From positions 41,706,677-41,770,676 of the forward strand of contig NC_041018.1 in the NCBI RefSeq assembly GCF_004193775.1: a stretch of 64,000 bases of DNA. The letters run 5' to 3'. The stretch is from Glycine soja. Its lineage: Eukaryota; Streptophyta; Magnoliopsida; Fabales; Fabaceae. Numbering within the stretch: position 1 is the stretch's first letter; each line of letters starts with the position of its first letter. Below are positions 52,000 to 64,000 of this stretch, one piece after another. The notes beneath the pieces were generated by a model, which searched no databases, was not told the DNA's origin, and saw only the letters and a program-made list of their open reading frames with translations. Position numbers and translations under genes: made by a program.

Positions 52000-54900
52000 A
52001 TGGCTCTCATGCAGCTTACTAGCTCTCCTGTTGCCTTATTGCTCCGTTTCATAGTAATATTTGCTTTATGTTACAGAACAATGGCTTTGGTGAAGTTGCC
52101 ACCAAACGCTTCATCAGTTCCGGCAGTTTTAGCGTTTGGAGATTCGATCGTGGACTCAGGCAACAACAACAACATAAAAACACTGATTAAGTGCAACTTC
52201 CCACCTTATGGAAAAGATTTTCAGGGAGGAAACCCAACTGGTCGATTTTGCAATGGAAAAATTCCTTCTGACCTAATAGGTAATCTCTTCTCTCTGAACT
52301 GGTTTCTTGCCTTTATCTCGGATTTTTCTAGCTTAGTTAATTACAGCAAAATTTTAATGGAGGGAAGAGAGTACAATACATTCTCACTCTTGTCTCTTTC
52401 TCTTGTATAAAACTGTGCCCTGTATGAAAACTTTGAAAGTTTAGACTATTATTAGACAGATTTAGTGTATGAAGATAAGAATGAGAGATAAAAGAATACA
52501 TAAAAGATAGTAGAAAAAAATATTTAAGTAAAGGTTTTGTGTAATAAATAGAAAATAAATAAAAGGTTTTTTTTTTTATGCACACAAATGATTGCAAGAG
52601 ATCTTAAGACACTCAAAGGTGAGTTACTCTCTTTCAATCAGGTTTTCTTCGTATACAAGAGTTGAGATTTGCACTTGATCAAACATATACTGTGTGTGGA
52701 CAGACTACAACTTTCCACCTTACCACTCGAATCAAACATTTATTAGTAATAAATAAATGGCTATCTAACTTTAGAAATGATCAACAATAATTAATGATAA
52801 TAGAATTGAGGCAAATAAAATGTGTAATTCATGTAATAGATCTCATGAGATAAACTTTGCTCTTATTATTGATTTGTGAGTTAGGCTTCAACCAGTCCTT
52901 TGCAATTATACGTTACTAATTACTAACATTGCTAACCTTTTATTTACATCCCTAAACTCGTTATCTTGTATTCATTTCTTTGCTTTCTTTTAATTTTTAT
53001 GTATCGTGCATTCTTAATGCACAATGGGTTTTACGAATACCATGACAAGAAGTAATTAAGACAATTACAAATAATTTGCAATAATAATAGTAAAAAAATA
53101 AGATGATTATCCTAATTGTCATAGCAATTAATTAGAGGACCTTGGTCAACGTACAAGATATTCATAACTTTTTTAGTATGAAACACATCTATCTTTTATA
53201 AGAGAGTCGAGTAGATTATAATAAAATTTAGATTTAATTTTTTAAGTGTTTTTTTTTGTGTTATTGTGAAATTGAAATTAGAATAAATTAAACTTTGGTA
53301 ATTTGCATTAACTGTCAATATATGGTAATGAGGTTAAACTATACCATTTTTTTATTGAAATATTGCCAAAAAAGAAAAGAAAATGTTTGAACAAAACTTA
53401 AATGTACTTTCTTGAGTGTTTTTAGTGTTGTTTTCAAATTAAATTAATTTTTCTCGTTAATAATCTACATAATAAAAAATTCTATGAAAAGTCAATATAA
53501 GATATCAACATTAAATGTCAATTTTGACGAGAGAGTAACTTTAAAAACACCTAAAAATTAACTGCATCGAATTAAACTTTATCCTTTTTATATTCTTTTT
53601 TTTCTCTCATCTAATATTGAAAGTAACAATCCGTGCAGTCACAGTCAAATTTAATATCGATCAAGACAGGATGTTTGGAACCTTCTTTGTTTTTTGTTTT
53701 TTTTTTGTCTCACGCGCTCTAATTGGAAGGTCCTTTAATTTATTTGCACGTACTCCGTTTTATCCCAACCATATACTGTGTGTGGACAGAGACTGTTCAA
53801 TCTCCTTCGTTCTATCACAACATTCAAACATCATATTTATCTTTCTCTCTCTTTTCTTCTCTTGATGCTCAATAAAGTACGTTTGGTTCCACCAAAACTT
53901 TTTCCAAAACAAATTAAATGAAACTTAAGCGGAAAAAAAAAAGAGAAACAAATTTGAATGTTAGTGAGGTTATAGAACTCAATATAGGGGAAGCTAAGAG
54001 TATGAATTTGGAGCACGAAAATTAATGGTGAGACAACGAGTGACATCATTTGGAGAGGTAAGTAGCTAGTTGTGAGGATCGGAGGTTGTTCCAAGCTTAT
54101 GGCATCAGCTTGGGTTGGTGGTAGACATGAGGGACATTAATCTCTTATCAAATTAAATTGTTGGCTGGAATCTCGACACATCTTTTCATCTTATTGTTAT
54201 TGGTTCGTCCCAGCCAGGAACAATGGAATCGTTGGCAATTACTATTATAAAGTGATTTGGGTACGTGGGATGGTAGTGTGCAGGTAAGCGAAGCAACTAA
54301 CAAGTATACTGCATATTCATGAGAAAAGGAAGGCCAATATAACTAGACCAAATACTTTTAAAAGCACTTTGTTAAAGAAGCATTATTAAAAAAAACTTTT
54401 AATATTAATTCAGAAGCGTATTTTGGCTTACTGTTACCTTTTTAACATAATGTAAAAAAGAGTAATGATATCTCGATATTTCCTTAATACTCATAAAAAT
54501 ATATATTCTTAAATAACCGTATTAATAATAGATAATGTTAAATATTTTGGGTTCTTTGATGAAATGTTTTTTTATTTACGTAAAAGAATATATTAAATTT
54601 TTTACTCTAATGGTTAATTTACTCACTACAATTATTTTTTTTACTAATAGTCATTACAAATTTTAAGAAAATAAATTTTGAAATAAAACTATTATTGTAA
54701 TAACTTGACCATCAGAATGTAAAAAGAGGATCCATTTCCCTGGTATGATATTGTAAATGTAATTACGATTCATATGAATCCTTCACTAAATTATAAAATA
54801 GTTTTGATAGCTAAAACAGTGTTTAATTTATTGCAAATTCCTTGAGTTTCAGTTGAACAATTGGGTATTAAGGAGTATTTGCCTGCATATTTGGATCCGA

Positions 54901-56761
54901 ATCTCAAATCTAGCGATCTTGTTACCGGCGTCGGCTTTGCCTCCGGTGCTTCAGGATACGATCCTTTGACACCCAAAATAACGGTACATACACACTAACT
55001 TGAGCTCCATCTTCAATTCCTAAAGTATTGTTGAGTGGAATTAATAATAATCTACACTCCATATTTTACTGATGATTTTTCAATATATAATTTGATTATA
55101 GTGTAAATTTTCTTGAAGTGAAAGTGTATACAAAATCGATTCAAAATCATTTTAGTTCACCAAATATCTTAATTTAAATCAATAGCAAGTAGTATATTCT
55201 ATATTTTGCGACCCACAAAATTGTTCAAATTTTTTTACAGCAGGATACGTTAACTGTTGTAAATTCTTTAATATTTTTTTATCAACAAATATTAATTGTT
55301 AGTATTGTTAATTTTTGTTAAGAGAAAAATTTAAATATTTAACCTCCTTTCTTTTCTTTTCTCTTTTTATCATTAAATCATGAATATTATATCTTTTTAG
55401 TTGTTGTAAATTCTTTGGTAATTATATATCTTTGATTCTAAAAATAAATAATAAAAAATTAAACATCTCTTCACCCTTAAGAAAACAAATCTTATAAATT
55501 TACATGTAGATGGAAATTAAATTCTATGTATATCATTATTGGTAATGTTGACCATTTGTTTGTTACATGTAAACAGTCAGTTATATCATTATCTACTCAA
55601 CTAGACATGTTCAGGGAATACATAGGAAAGCTGAAAGGAATTGTTGGAGAGAGCAGAACAAACTACATCCTAGCCAACAGTCTTTATCTTGTGGTGGCAG
55701 GCAGTGACGACATTGCCAACACCTATTTTGTTGCTCACGCCAGAATATTACAGTATGACATTCCTTCTTACACCGACCTTATGGTCAACTCGGCCTCTAA
55801 TTTTGTAAAGGTACCTATGTTCGCATGCTTAGTGTTTGATTGATTTACATGATTACTAGGGGGAAATCACCTACTTCGTACCTAACTATCTTTGCATATT
55901 TTTTTAATAGAAAATAGTGGGTAATTTCAGGTTTGTGAAGAAAATAATTATAGAAATAAAATAATAATTTATGCATATAGTTATAGGAGTAAAATAGGTA
56001 TATTAAAATATTGTTATTTACTTTATATATAATTATAGATTATACGCTCTTTAATTTTATAAGATTAATCTATCATAGCATGCTCACCATATATATGATT
56101 TATTTTCTTCTTCTTAAGGAATTATATAATCTGGGAGCTCGTAGAGTTGCAGTACTGGGTGCACCGCCGATTGGATGCGTGCCATCACAGAGAACTCTGG
56201 CTGGAGGGCTAACAAGAAAGTGCTCAGAAAAGTACAATTACGCAGCCAGGTTGTTCAATTCCAAACTTTCAAAGGAACTTGATTCCCTCGGTCACAACTT
56301 GTCAGATACCAGGATAGTTTACATTGATGTTTACACCCCTCTGCTCGATATCATTGATAACTACCAAAAATATGGTAAACCCAAGTTTACTTAGTTGCAT
56401 TCAGTCATTCATCAGAATTTATTTAATTAATTTCTTCGATAAAATTCACTAAAAAACTAATACTAGTAACAAAACAATTTATATTTAATTTTTTTCACTA
56501 AAATAGTACATTAATTCTTTTTAATGATTCTTGATTTTTTTTCTCAAGTTTTTCACTTCTTGGATTGTAGGCTATAAAGTTATGGACAGAGGTTGCTGTG
56601 GCACAGGCAAACTAGAGGTTGCAGTGTTATGCAACCCTTTGGATGACACTTGTTCCAATGCTTCGGAATATGTCTTTTGGGATAGTTATCATCCAACAGA
56701 AGGAGTGTACAGAAAGATCGTAAATCATGTTCTTGAAAAGTACATGGATCGATTGTTTTGA
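52000..56761 (+). CDS. GDSL esterase/lipase, EXL-like (gene 4)
   Basis: Predicted secreted SGNH hydrolase of 363 residues. Exons: 52000-52279, 54853-54983, 55577-55810, 56119-56374 and 56571-56761. Intron phases are the same as in genes 1-3. Short signal peptide, about 1-29 (core VALLLRFIVIFAL). Block I is FGDSIVDSGNNN (Ser49), with Ser in place of the usual Thr after Asp. Block II lies in TGVGFASGASGYDP, where the Cys of the sister genes is Gly. Block III is GSDDI, so the oxyanion-hole Asn is Asp181. Block V is WDSYHP (Asp338, His341). GSDDI-type block III also occurs in other plant EXL-class proteins as far as I recall, so this need not mean loss of function. A relic of another GDSL gene lies 0.2 kb downstream. 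Confidence 0.92.
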
Positions 56762-56972
56762 GCTCGATTAAGTTTGCCCACAGGAAGTAATTAATATGAA
56801 TTGGTTATGTTGATGTCAACTAAGACAATGAGTATTTTGATTTGTCGAGTTTATGTGATTGTTGGGTACTTTTTGTAGATTTAATATTCATAGCAGGCAT
56901 CGATCCATCTCAGGGACGTTTCAGATTTTTCCTCTGTGAAATGTTTTACTTTTAGGGTTGATGTGTATGTTG

Positions 56973-57148
56973 TTCTATTCTCATATACCTTTCTCCTTGT
57001 ATGTCACACGTTTAATTGACACCATTTCAAATTTCCTCAAGGTTCACCACCTCCCCTTCAAACTTCAATCAACTTTATCAATTAGCACAAACATTCATCG
57101 ATGTCTATACTCCTCTCTTTAATCTCATAAATAATCCTCATCCAGAAG
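56973..57148 (+). pseudogene. Relic of a sixth GDSL gene (exon 3 tail joined to exon 4 tail)
   Basis: 56988-57041 reads PFSLYVTRLIDTISNFLK before a GT, matching the end of exon 3 of gene 5 (PFPLYSTRLVTTTSNFFK). The next nucleotides (ctccccttcaa, then tttatcaatta) match the start of intron 3 of gene 5 (ctccccttcaa, then ttttatcatta). From 57094 the reading FIDVYTPLFNLINN matches the end of GDSL exon 4 (VYIDVYTPLLDII in gene 4) and stops at a phase-1 GT donor (57149-57150) as in the intact genes. Most of intron 3 and exon 4 has been deleted. No start, block I or block V is present. Confidence 0.8.
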
Positions 57149-57159
57149 GTCATTTTCTA

Positions 57160-58191
57160 TACAACTCTGTTCACTAATTCAGTATTAGTATTAATTAATT
57201 AATTGTATAAATTATATCAACAATGATCAATGAGAGAAGGCTACAATTGTGGGCTGGCCCCCCAACAATCCTAACCCACTTATTTGGAGCTGACTAGGAC
57301 GAGGCCTCCTTAAAGCCCATAACGGCCTTACTAGAATGGTTGAGCCCCAGCGTTGAGGGACAAAGTGTCCACCTTAGATAAGTTCCTCAATTTTAAATTG
57401 TAATAATATATTTTTAAATACTTTTTGGATTATTTATTGAAGGTATATTGACATTATGGAATTCTATTTAAATAAAATATTTTTATCTTACGAAAATATT
57501 ATTGAAAAATAATATGGAAGTTTTTAAAATATTTTTTATAATTATTATTTAAATTTATTTAATTAATATCATATTTTATATTATAATATTTTTTAAAAAT
57601 AATATGCAAAATTAATTTATTTTTAAAATAATTTTTTAATTTTCAATGTAATTTTTTTATCATCAAAATAAATTTATGATGATTAAATCCATTTTATATA
57701 CAACTTCAAGTGGTTATGATACTCTATAATTTATTTTATTTATTTTAAATAAATGATATGAATTAATAATTAATCTCTAAGACAACATGTAATGATATAT
57801 AGTTCAATAAATGCTACATTATTTTAATTAAAAACAATTATAGATTTAAAAAATTAAACTTTTATAAAGATTAAAAATAACAATAAATAAATAAAATCTA
57901 GCTAAAAGCCTAAAACCATGTTAACCCATAAAAGAATTTATATTTATATTAAATTATAAGTAATATATGTTTAAATTTTATATCCTAAATTGTAACATGT
58001 CTTATCTGAATATTTAAATTTTATATCTTTTTTATTTTATTACTATACGTTGCATAGGATTGAGTTCTTGAATTTTTATTAAATGGTATACTTAACTGCC
58101 ATCTTACATGGTTTGAAACCATGTTAAGTCCTGTTTAAAAAACTATTTCAAACACATTTTATCTTAAATTTTAGTTAGCATTAATTTTGAA

Positions 58192-58225
<34 letters not shown>

Positions 58226-58500
58226 ATATTTAAATTTTTGGATTTTATATCTATTTCTTTAATTAAACTGAATAGGGTTGAGTTCTTGAAATTCATTTAA
58301 ATTTCATATACATGTTAAGTCAATTCTAATTAATAAGCATGACTTCTAAATTTTATATCTTTATTTTAATGATTAAATGCTTTTCTATTTATTTTTAATA
58401 TACATTGAATAAGATTGAGTTTTTGATTTTCATTATATAATATATTTAACTGTCACATCCAAGGCCACAACAATGTTATGTCATATTTACAATAAATTAA
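57160..58500. other. Intergenic with promoter-like repeat units
   Basis: 57230-57390 is a GC-richer segment (gggctggccccccaac and following) of transposon-like character that I cannot classify. 58036-58470 holds three diverged copies of the unit found in the promoter of gene 5. Confidence 0.4.
58193..58225. repeat. (AT)n(GT)n compound microsatellite
   Basis: About 10 AT units followed by about 6 GT units. Confidence 0.85.
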
Positions 58501-58502
58501 AC

Positions 58503-59998
58503 GATAAATAATTATTTTCGTCCCTGAATGTAGAGTGCTGATAAATTTGTTCTGAAAGATGAAAATTTAATTTTTAGTCACTGAAAGTGAAAAAAGTGCG
58601 ACAAATCCATTAATATTTTAACTTTCATTCATTTCCATTAATGAAAGAGTCTATGGTGGTACAGAGAGACGAAAATATCACAAAAATAATTGTTAACATG
58701 GCTGATGAATAGATTGGACCAAAATTTCAATAAGTTTTCATTGTACTAATTTGTCATATCCTAAATTTTGTTTCATTTGAAGGTAAAATATAATTTAATT
58801 TTCGCCTCTCTCATTTTATCATTGCAAACATAACATTACAATAAAACACTTAAAATAATAAGCAAACAAGCATAGTTAGAACAAACATAATAATAAGCAT
58901 AATATTATGACGTGAATCTTACGAGGCGGATCGTTTGATACAAGATTGTTGACGGAGAGGGACGCCACTTCCAAAAGTGGAAGATAAGTCACGGTGACGC
59001 CACAAGGAATCAACCTTGATAAGTAAGAATTTGGTTCAACAGGAACCCTGAGAAAAGCTTTCTCATGTATTTGAAAAGAATGTCAAAAGTCCCTTCATTC
59101 ATTTTGACGAAAATATATATAGTTCACCAAACCCTAAAAACGAAATAAATTGGTGCAGCTGAAAAAGCATAGGTTTCAGCCACAACCACCAAATTATTTA
59201 TTTAATTGCAATAATTAAATAATAAAATAAAAATAATGGAAACATGAACCTTCAATCATCATTAATGACAACTATACAAATAACCAACCTTGTCTCTATG
59301 ACGTGTTGGACCTGTTTAAGTCTGCCTCTGGTCATAGGCCCTTCAAGTGCTTCATGGTCCTTGCCCTTAGTTGTGTCCTCATCACTGTGTTGGGTCCTTT
59401 TAAGTATGCCTCTAGTCATGGGTCCTTCAAGTGTTTCATGGTCCTTGCCCTTAGTTGTGTCCTCATCACATTAATTATTCGACATAATCATTTTTGTAGC
59501 ATTTTCGTTTCTTTATGTCATGTAGGTTCTTTTATTAACAATAATAGACAGAAGTTAACACATTAATGAATTTGTTTCACTTTCAGGAACTAAATTTTAA
59601 ATTTTTATCTTTCAGAGATAAATTTGTCAATGTTCTACATATTCAGGGACGAAAATGATTATTCACCCATTAAATTACATTTTTACCTTTAAATGAAATA
59701 AAAGTTAGGTCTGACAAATTAGTCTAATAGAAACTTAGTAACATTTTGGTCCAATTGAAACTTATTGACATTTTGGTTTAATTTATTTAGCAGTTATGTT
59801 GACAATCATTTTTGTGACATTTTTGTCTCTTTGTATTACGTATACTCTTTCATTAACGATAATCGATTAAAGTTAACGGATTCATGAATTTGCCACACTT
59901 TTTCACTTTTTGGGATTAAATTTGAATTTTTTTTCTTTCAGAGAGACGAATTTTTCACCGCTATATACATTTAGGGATGAAAATGATTATTTATCCTA
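58503..59998. mobile_element. Nested inverted-repeat element related to the 44-kb fold-back element
   Basis: The left end attattttcgtccctgaatg is inverted at right (catttagggatgaaaatgat). Arms of about 300 nt pair further inside (ttaatgaaagagtctatg with atactctttcattaacg, and gaccaaaatttcaataagtt with aacttattgacattttggt). An additional right-end copy in the same orientation lies at about 59468-59668, so at least two insertions are nested. The centre (58900-59290) is a GC-richer, unclassified segment. Confidence 0.7.
59303..59470. repeat. Two tandem copies of an 84-bp unit
   Basis: Copy 1 starts gtgttggacctgtttaagtc (59303). Copy 2 starts gtgttgggtccttttaagta (59387). Both contain the words tcatggtccttgcccttag and gttgtgtcctcatcac. 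Located inside the nested inverted-repeat element. Confidence 0.9.
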
Positions 59999-62149
59999 AA
60001 TTAAAACACATTTTTTCTTACATTCTAATTAATATGACTTATGAATTTATATCTATTTGTTTTAATATGAATTAAATAGGATTTATTTCTCTATTTTTTA
60101 TTAAATAATATATATTGAATATTTTAACTGCCGTATGCATGGCTAAAATCATATGAAGTCATGTTTACAAAAACTAAAACATATTTCATCTTAAATTCTA
60201 ATTAATATGACTTTTGAACTTTATATGTGTTTAATTAAATGTTAAAATTTTATACTTAAAATAATAAAATATCTTATTTTAATGTTTAAATCTTATATCT
60301 ATTTATTTATTAATATATATTGAGTAGGATTGATTTTTTTTAATTTTATTAAATGATATATTTATTTACTTATTAATATACATTGTGGAGGATTGCATTC
60401 TTGAATTTTAATAAATGATATACAGAGAAGATTGTAACTGTCATATATGGAAAACATTCATTCATGCATTTTTGCCTTGTAAAAAATTTATAACATTCTC
60501 CTATTTGTATTTAGAAAAACTGAGACCTATTTTATCTTAATCCTAACATGACTTTTTATAAGGGGTATGTTTGTTTCACAAATAAATTTTTTACTCATGC
60601 AAATATTATTGCTCAAATATGACATGAGAATGTTATTATCAAGGAGATTTTTTATTAAAAAATATTTATTTAACTATTAAAAATGGTTGAAAATATTATT
60701 ATATGCCTAGAAATAATTAAAACATGGTTGGTTATATTTTTTCTAGGAATATATACTATAATTACTAAAATATTCTTATTGTTAAAGTTTATTAAAAAAT
60801 AAAGATGTGTCTAAGGTAGGTATCAGCATAATTGTCAACTCTTGATAATGATTGCTTTTCAAATTTAACCCAGATTAAATTTCCTTTATATTTTTAACTT
60901 ATTATTTTTTTACAAAATTTTCATTACATTCATTCTTAATTATGAGACTTTTTTAACTAATTGATACCCCTTAAGAAAAATAGTTGATTTAGTTTATCAC
61001 ATTAAATTTTTTAATTAATTATACTATCATTCCAAACTTATTCTTTTATTTTCTCTATATTCACTTAATTGTTTTTCATTAATATTTGGAGAGAAAATAA
61101 TAAAGGTTATGTAGGAAAAAATAATTAATACATCTAAAAATTAGAAAATAATCCTATAAAAAAGAATAAACTAAGTTTTAAAAATGATTATATAATTATT
61201 GTTAATTCTATTTACTAGCCATTTACTTATTGGATTACAATTACTAAATGTGACCATTACTAGGCAAAAAAAAAAATGAATTTATGGTAGAACTAATTAA
61301 AATCAACTCATGGAACTACTTCATTTAAGATTGGAGATAGTACTATTATAAGGTTCATATGTTCTTATATATAAGATTCAATTACTTAATTCATCAAGAT
61401 AAATAAAGATAAATAAAAAGTTGTTAATTTAGTTGATAGTTATAAATTTATTTTAAATTTATAACTTTTTTCAAAATTATCTATGTAATTAATATTGTTT
61501 TATTCTAGTTGTTTGTCAATATATTATCTCTCTTGTTTAAATTAAGGATATTTCTAGTCTAAAAATAATTAATGTAAAAAAATTATAAATTGAATCTTAT
61601 AAGAAAAAACAAGTATCATCTTAAACTTGGGTCTTATAAATAGGAATAAAGTGAATATCTAATAAAAATCTTTGTCCTTCCTTCCCCTCCCCCTCCCGTA
61701 CAATTCATTCCCTCCCTTCCCCTTCATTAAATCATTTAATTAAAAACAACTCATTCAATTTTTTATATGTTTATTTAAATGTTTAAATTTTATACTCCTG
61801 ATTGACTCTTATCATAAGGTATAACCAATTCATTAAGATTAAAGAAATTAATTAATTTAATTGAGAACATTAAATTTATTCTAAATTATTTTTTTTTCAA
61901 AATTATTCCTATAAACCTTACAAACATTAATGAGTTATACTTCTCTCACTTATGTCATTCTAAGGATAACTTTAACAAAAGAAATTTTTATGAAAAAAAA
62001 ACTAATTAATTAATATAAAGACATTTGATATTGAATCTTATGATAAAAATCCAATAAACAAATGTGGGAGTACTTTTTATTAAATTAATTTTATATCCTG
62101 CATTCTGGCAAATCTTATCCTAATATTCAAATTTCATTTCAATTTATTT
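59999..62149. other. Upstream region of GDSL gene 5
   Basis: Very AT-rich. Holds promoter-like repeat units and, at about 60930-61180, a MITE-like repeat shared with 27 kb. No ORF. Confidence 0.45.
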
Positions 62150-62281
62150 AATGCTATATATTAAATTAATAAGATTGACTTATTGAATTTCTGTAGAATG
62201 AGTATATGGAATATTTAACGGCCATATACATGGAAAATGTTTCTTTCCTGTATTTATATCTTGCAACAGAGTTAGTATATC

Positions 62282-62289
62282 TATAAATA
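62282..62289 (+). promoter_or_regulatory. TATA box of GDSL gene 5
   Basis: TATAAATA lies 39-46 nt upstream of the start codon at 62328. Confidence 0.65.
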
Positions 62290-62327
62290 CTATCACTACC
62301 TTGCAAGAAAAACAGTGAGCAAGTAAA

Positions 62328-64000
62328 ATGGATAAGGTATTATGGGAGAGACTAGTAATGGTTGTGTTTGTTTTCTTTGCTATCCCATTTCCCAAAGTAT
62401 TAGTTGTTAACGGAGCAATTCCGGCATTGTTTGCATTTGGTGACTCAATTCTTGATACGGGAAATAATAACAATATCCTAGCAATAACTAAGTGCAATTT
62501 TCCTCCGTACGGAAGGGATTTCCCAGGAGGAATACCTACGGGAAGATGTTGTAATGGAAAAATTCCTACAGATTTAATAGGTATCTATCTATATATATAT
62601 TCCCTTTATCCCAAGTACAAAGATTTATGAAAATATATATGTCTGATTTTAATTTGCTTTGACAGTTTAGATATAAATTCTTAACACGTTTTGTTTCATG
62701 CTTTAAAATGAATGACATTCAATGATGTCAATTTTATTCCAAAGATATATATATTTTTTAATGATCCAAATGCTATTCCAAGATACTTAAGAAGAAGAAA
62801 AAATGCGTTTGATTAACCTTTGAAATTCCTGATAATCTATTTTTTGAAATTCTTAAGAATAGTTAAATTTTCATATATCAAAATTATATATTAGAGATGG
62901 TTTTTAAAATAATTACTACTATAAAATTTAATAATTAAATTCTTTTACGCTCTCAATATATTTTAATAATTAAATTCTTCTACGCTCTCAATATCTGGTG
63001 TTCTCAACATTAGTGGTGTTTAAGATTTAACCCATTCTAATTTATGTGAATACTATATTGTATTGTATGTAGCATCGGCTTTGGGAATAAAAGAAACAGT
63101 GCCAGCATATCTGAGTGGTAACTTGAGTCCTCAAGACCTCGTCACCGGGGTATGCTTTGCTTCTGCTGGTTCCGGCATTGATGATGCCACTTCTAGGTTA
63201 CAGGTAAATACAGTGCTTACACTGTCACTACATTTTCGTCATAAAATAATTAATAAGAAATTCAATTAGCAGTAATATTTTAATTTTATGAAAAATATTA
63301 GTTAATTTCTTATTATGCGACTCATCTCTTATATTAATTAATTTCTTTACATTATTAACACGTGAGTTAATTAAAAGTGTTTTTTATACAATTTTTTTAC
63401 AGAGATAAAAAAAATATTTTCTTTTTGGTTTGTATTAATTTGGGCTATTATTGCATGTGAGCAGGGAGTTGTATCACTGCCAAGCCAACTGAGATTGTTC
63501 CAAGAATACATAGGAAAGCTTACAGCACTGGTTGGACAACAAAGAGCAGCTGACATCATATCCAAAAGCGTATTCCTCGTCTCAGCCGGCAACAATGACA
63601 TTGCCATTACCTATTCTTTTCTATTAGCCCCAACATTGCAGCCTTTTCCTTTATATTCCACTCGTTTAGTTACCACCACTTCTAATTTTTTCAAGGTTTG
63701 CATTGCCCCTCCCCTTCAATTCATTTTATCATTAACACTAACATAAACTATATAATGCATCTCACTAACTTGTTATTTTTTGTTTCAAAAAACATTGTAT
63801 CAGAGTGACGTACATATTCAATGCCTAATTGTAGAAGTGTAGACATATATATATATATATATATATGTTTTCAGTGTAATCTTTTTATAGGTGATATTAA
63901 TTATATATTTAATTACAACTTGAAGAGTCTTTATGAACTTGGAGCACGACGAGTGTGGGTATTAAGTACATTGCCACTTGGATGCTTGCCTGGAGGTAGA
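62328..64000 (+). CDS. GDSL esterase/lipase, EXL-like (gene 5, 3' part beyond window)
   Basis: Predicted secreted SGNH hydrolase, cut by the window edge in exon 4. Exons: 62328-62580, 63073-63203, 63465-63695 and 63926->64000. Intron phases are the same as in the other four. Signal peptide about 1-29 (core VMVVFVFFAIPF). Block I is FGDSILDTGNNN (Ser40). Block II lies in TGVCFASAGSGIDD, where the others have GYDP. Block III is GNNDI (Asn172 kept). Exon 4 opens SLYELGARRVWVLS. The GRFSNGK or GRFCNGK of the sister genes is GRCCNGK. It is the most divergent member of the array and one codon shorter in exon 3 than genes 2-4. Block V cannot be seen. The relic at 57 kb is its closest relative in the window. 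Confidence 0.9.
63846..63867. repeat. (AT)n microsatellite in intron 3 of GDSL gene 5
   Basis: About 11 AT units. Confidence 0.85.

Larger units (their letters stand above)
58036..62235 (+). repeat. Dispersed diverged repeats of the gene 5 promoter unit
   Basis: Seven places share an ordered pattern: ttaatatacattg, then agg(a/g)ttgagttcttgaat, then tattaaat(g)atata, then tttaactgccatatacatgg. They start near 58036, 58255, 58385, 60045, 60296, 60366 and 62150. The last lies directly upstream of the gene 5 TATA box. Several are preceded by a (t)taaattttatatc word. The span also includes unrelated insertions. Confidence 0.6.

Noticed and set aside
57231..57260. gctacaattgtgggc after an AG as a possible exon 5 start of the GDSL relic
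   Set aside because: The reading (GYNCGLA) departs from the GYKVxDxGCCGTG consensus after two residues and the following sequence is unrelated; likely chance.
59244..59566. Two overlapping ORFs with repeated SWSLPLVVSS / LALSCVLIT
   Set aside because: Products of the 84-bp tandem repeat in two frames, not a gene.

Overview
The window is AT-rich eukaryotic nuclear DNA with short exons, GT-AG introns, many small TIR/fold-back elements, a tRNA-derived SINE, LINE debris and long dinucleotide microsatellites. Gene structure and protein sequence indicate a dicot plant. A legume, possibly a Glycine relative, is my best guess from the repeat style, but that is inference.

Layout. (1) 1-6239, + strand: eight recognisable exons of the C-terminal half of a FYVE-domain protein of the FREE1/FYVE1 type. 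Its introns hold a SINE with target-site duplications, an antisense LINE reverse-transcriptase relic and a MITE. One exon has no usable AG acceptor, so the copy may be decayed or alternatively spliced. (2) 6.2-15.1 kb: gene-poor, with two long inverted-repeat elements (8335-9516 and 11314-12095), a diverged tandem duplication, a (GT)97 tract and one possible minus-strand terminal exon near 12.6 kb. (3) 15.2 kb to the window end: a tandem array of five same-strand GDSL-type (SGNH) esterase/lipase genes of the EXL-like class, at 15185-19958, 29048-33682, 36944-40550, 52000-56761 and 62328->64000 (cut by the window edge). All have the same five-exon plan with the same intron phases (1,0,0,1). Exon 2 is always 131 nt. 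In every gene where they are complete, exons 4 and 5 are 256 and 191 nt. A relic of a sixth gene, most like gene 5, lies 0.2 kb downstream of gene 4.

The space between the GDSL genes is filled by MITEs, a 1.6-kb near-palindrome (44071-45703), an inverted-repeat element with a two-headed minisatellite core (about 48.8-50.5 kb) and a nested relative of the 44-kb element (58.5-60.0 kb). Diverged repeats of the proximal promoter of gene 5 occur upstream of it. A duplicated intergenic block (28.1 and 42.2 kb) suggests that a further gene copy was lost.

Working together: the GDSL proteins all begin with signal peptides and are predicted to be secreted acyl-ester hydrolases. The array looks like a birth-and-death cluster. 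Genes 2 and 3 keep all the SGNH catalytic residues. Gene 5 keeps those visible before the edge. Genes 1 and 4 replace the block III Asn (oxyanion hole) with Ser and Asp. I found no convincing case for a wholly new biological system. The most unusual items are the inverted-repeat elements, the catalytic-residue changes, the GDSL relic and the promoter-unit repeats.
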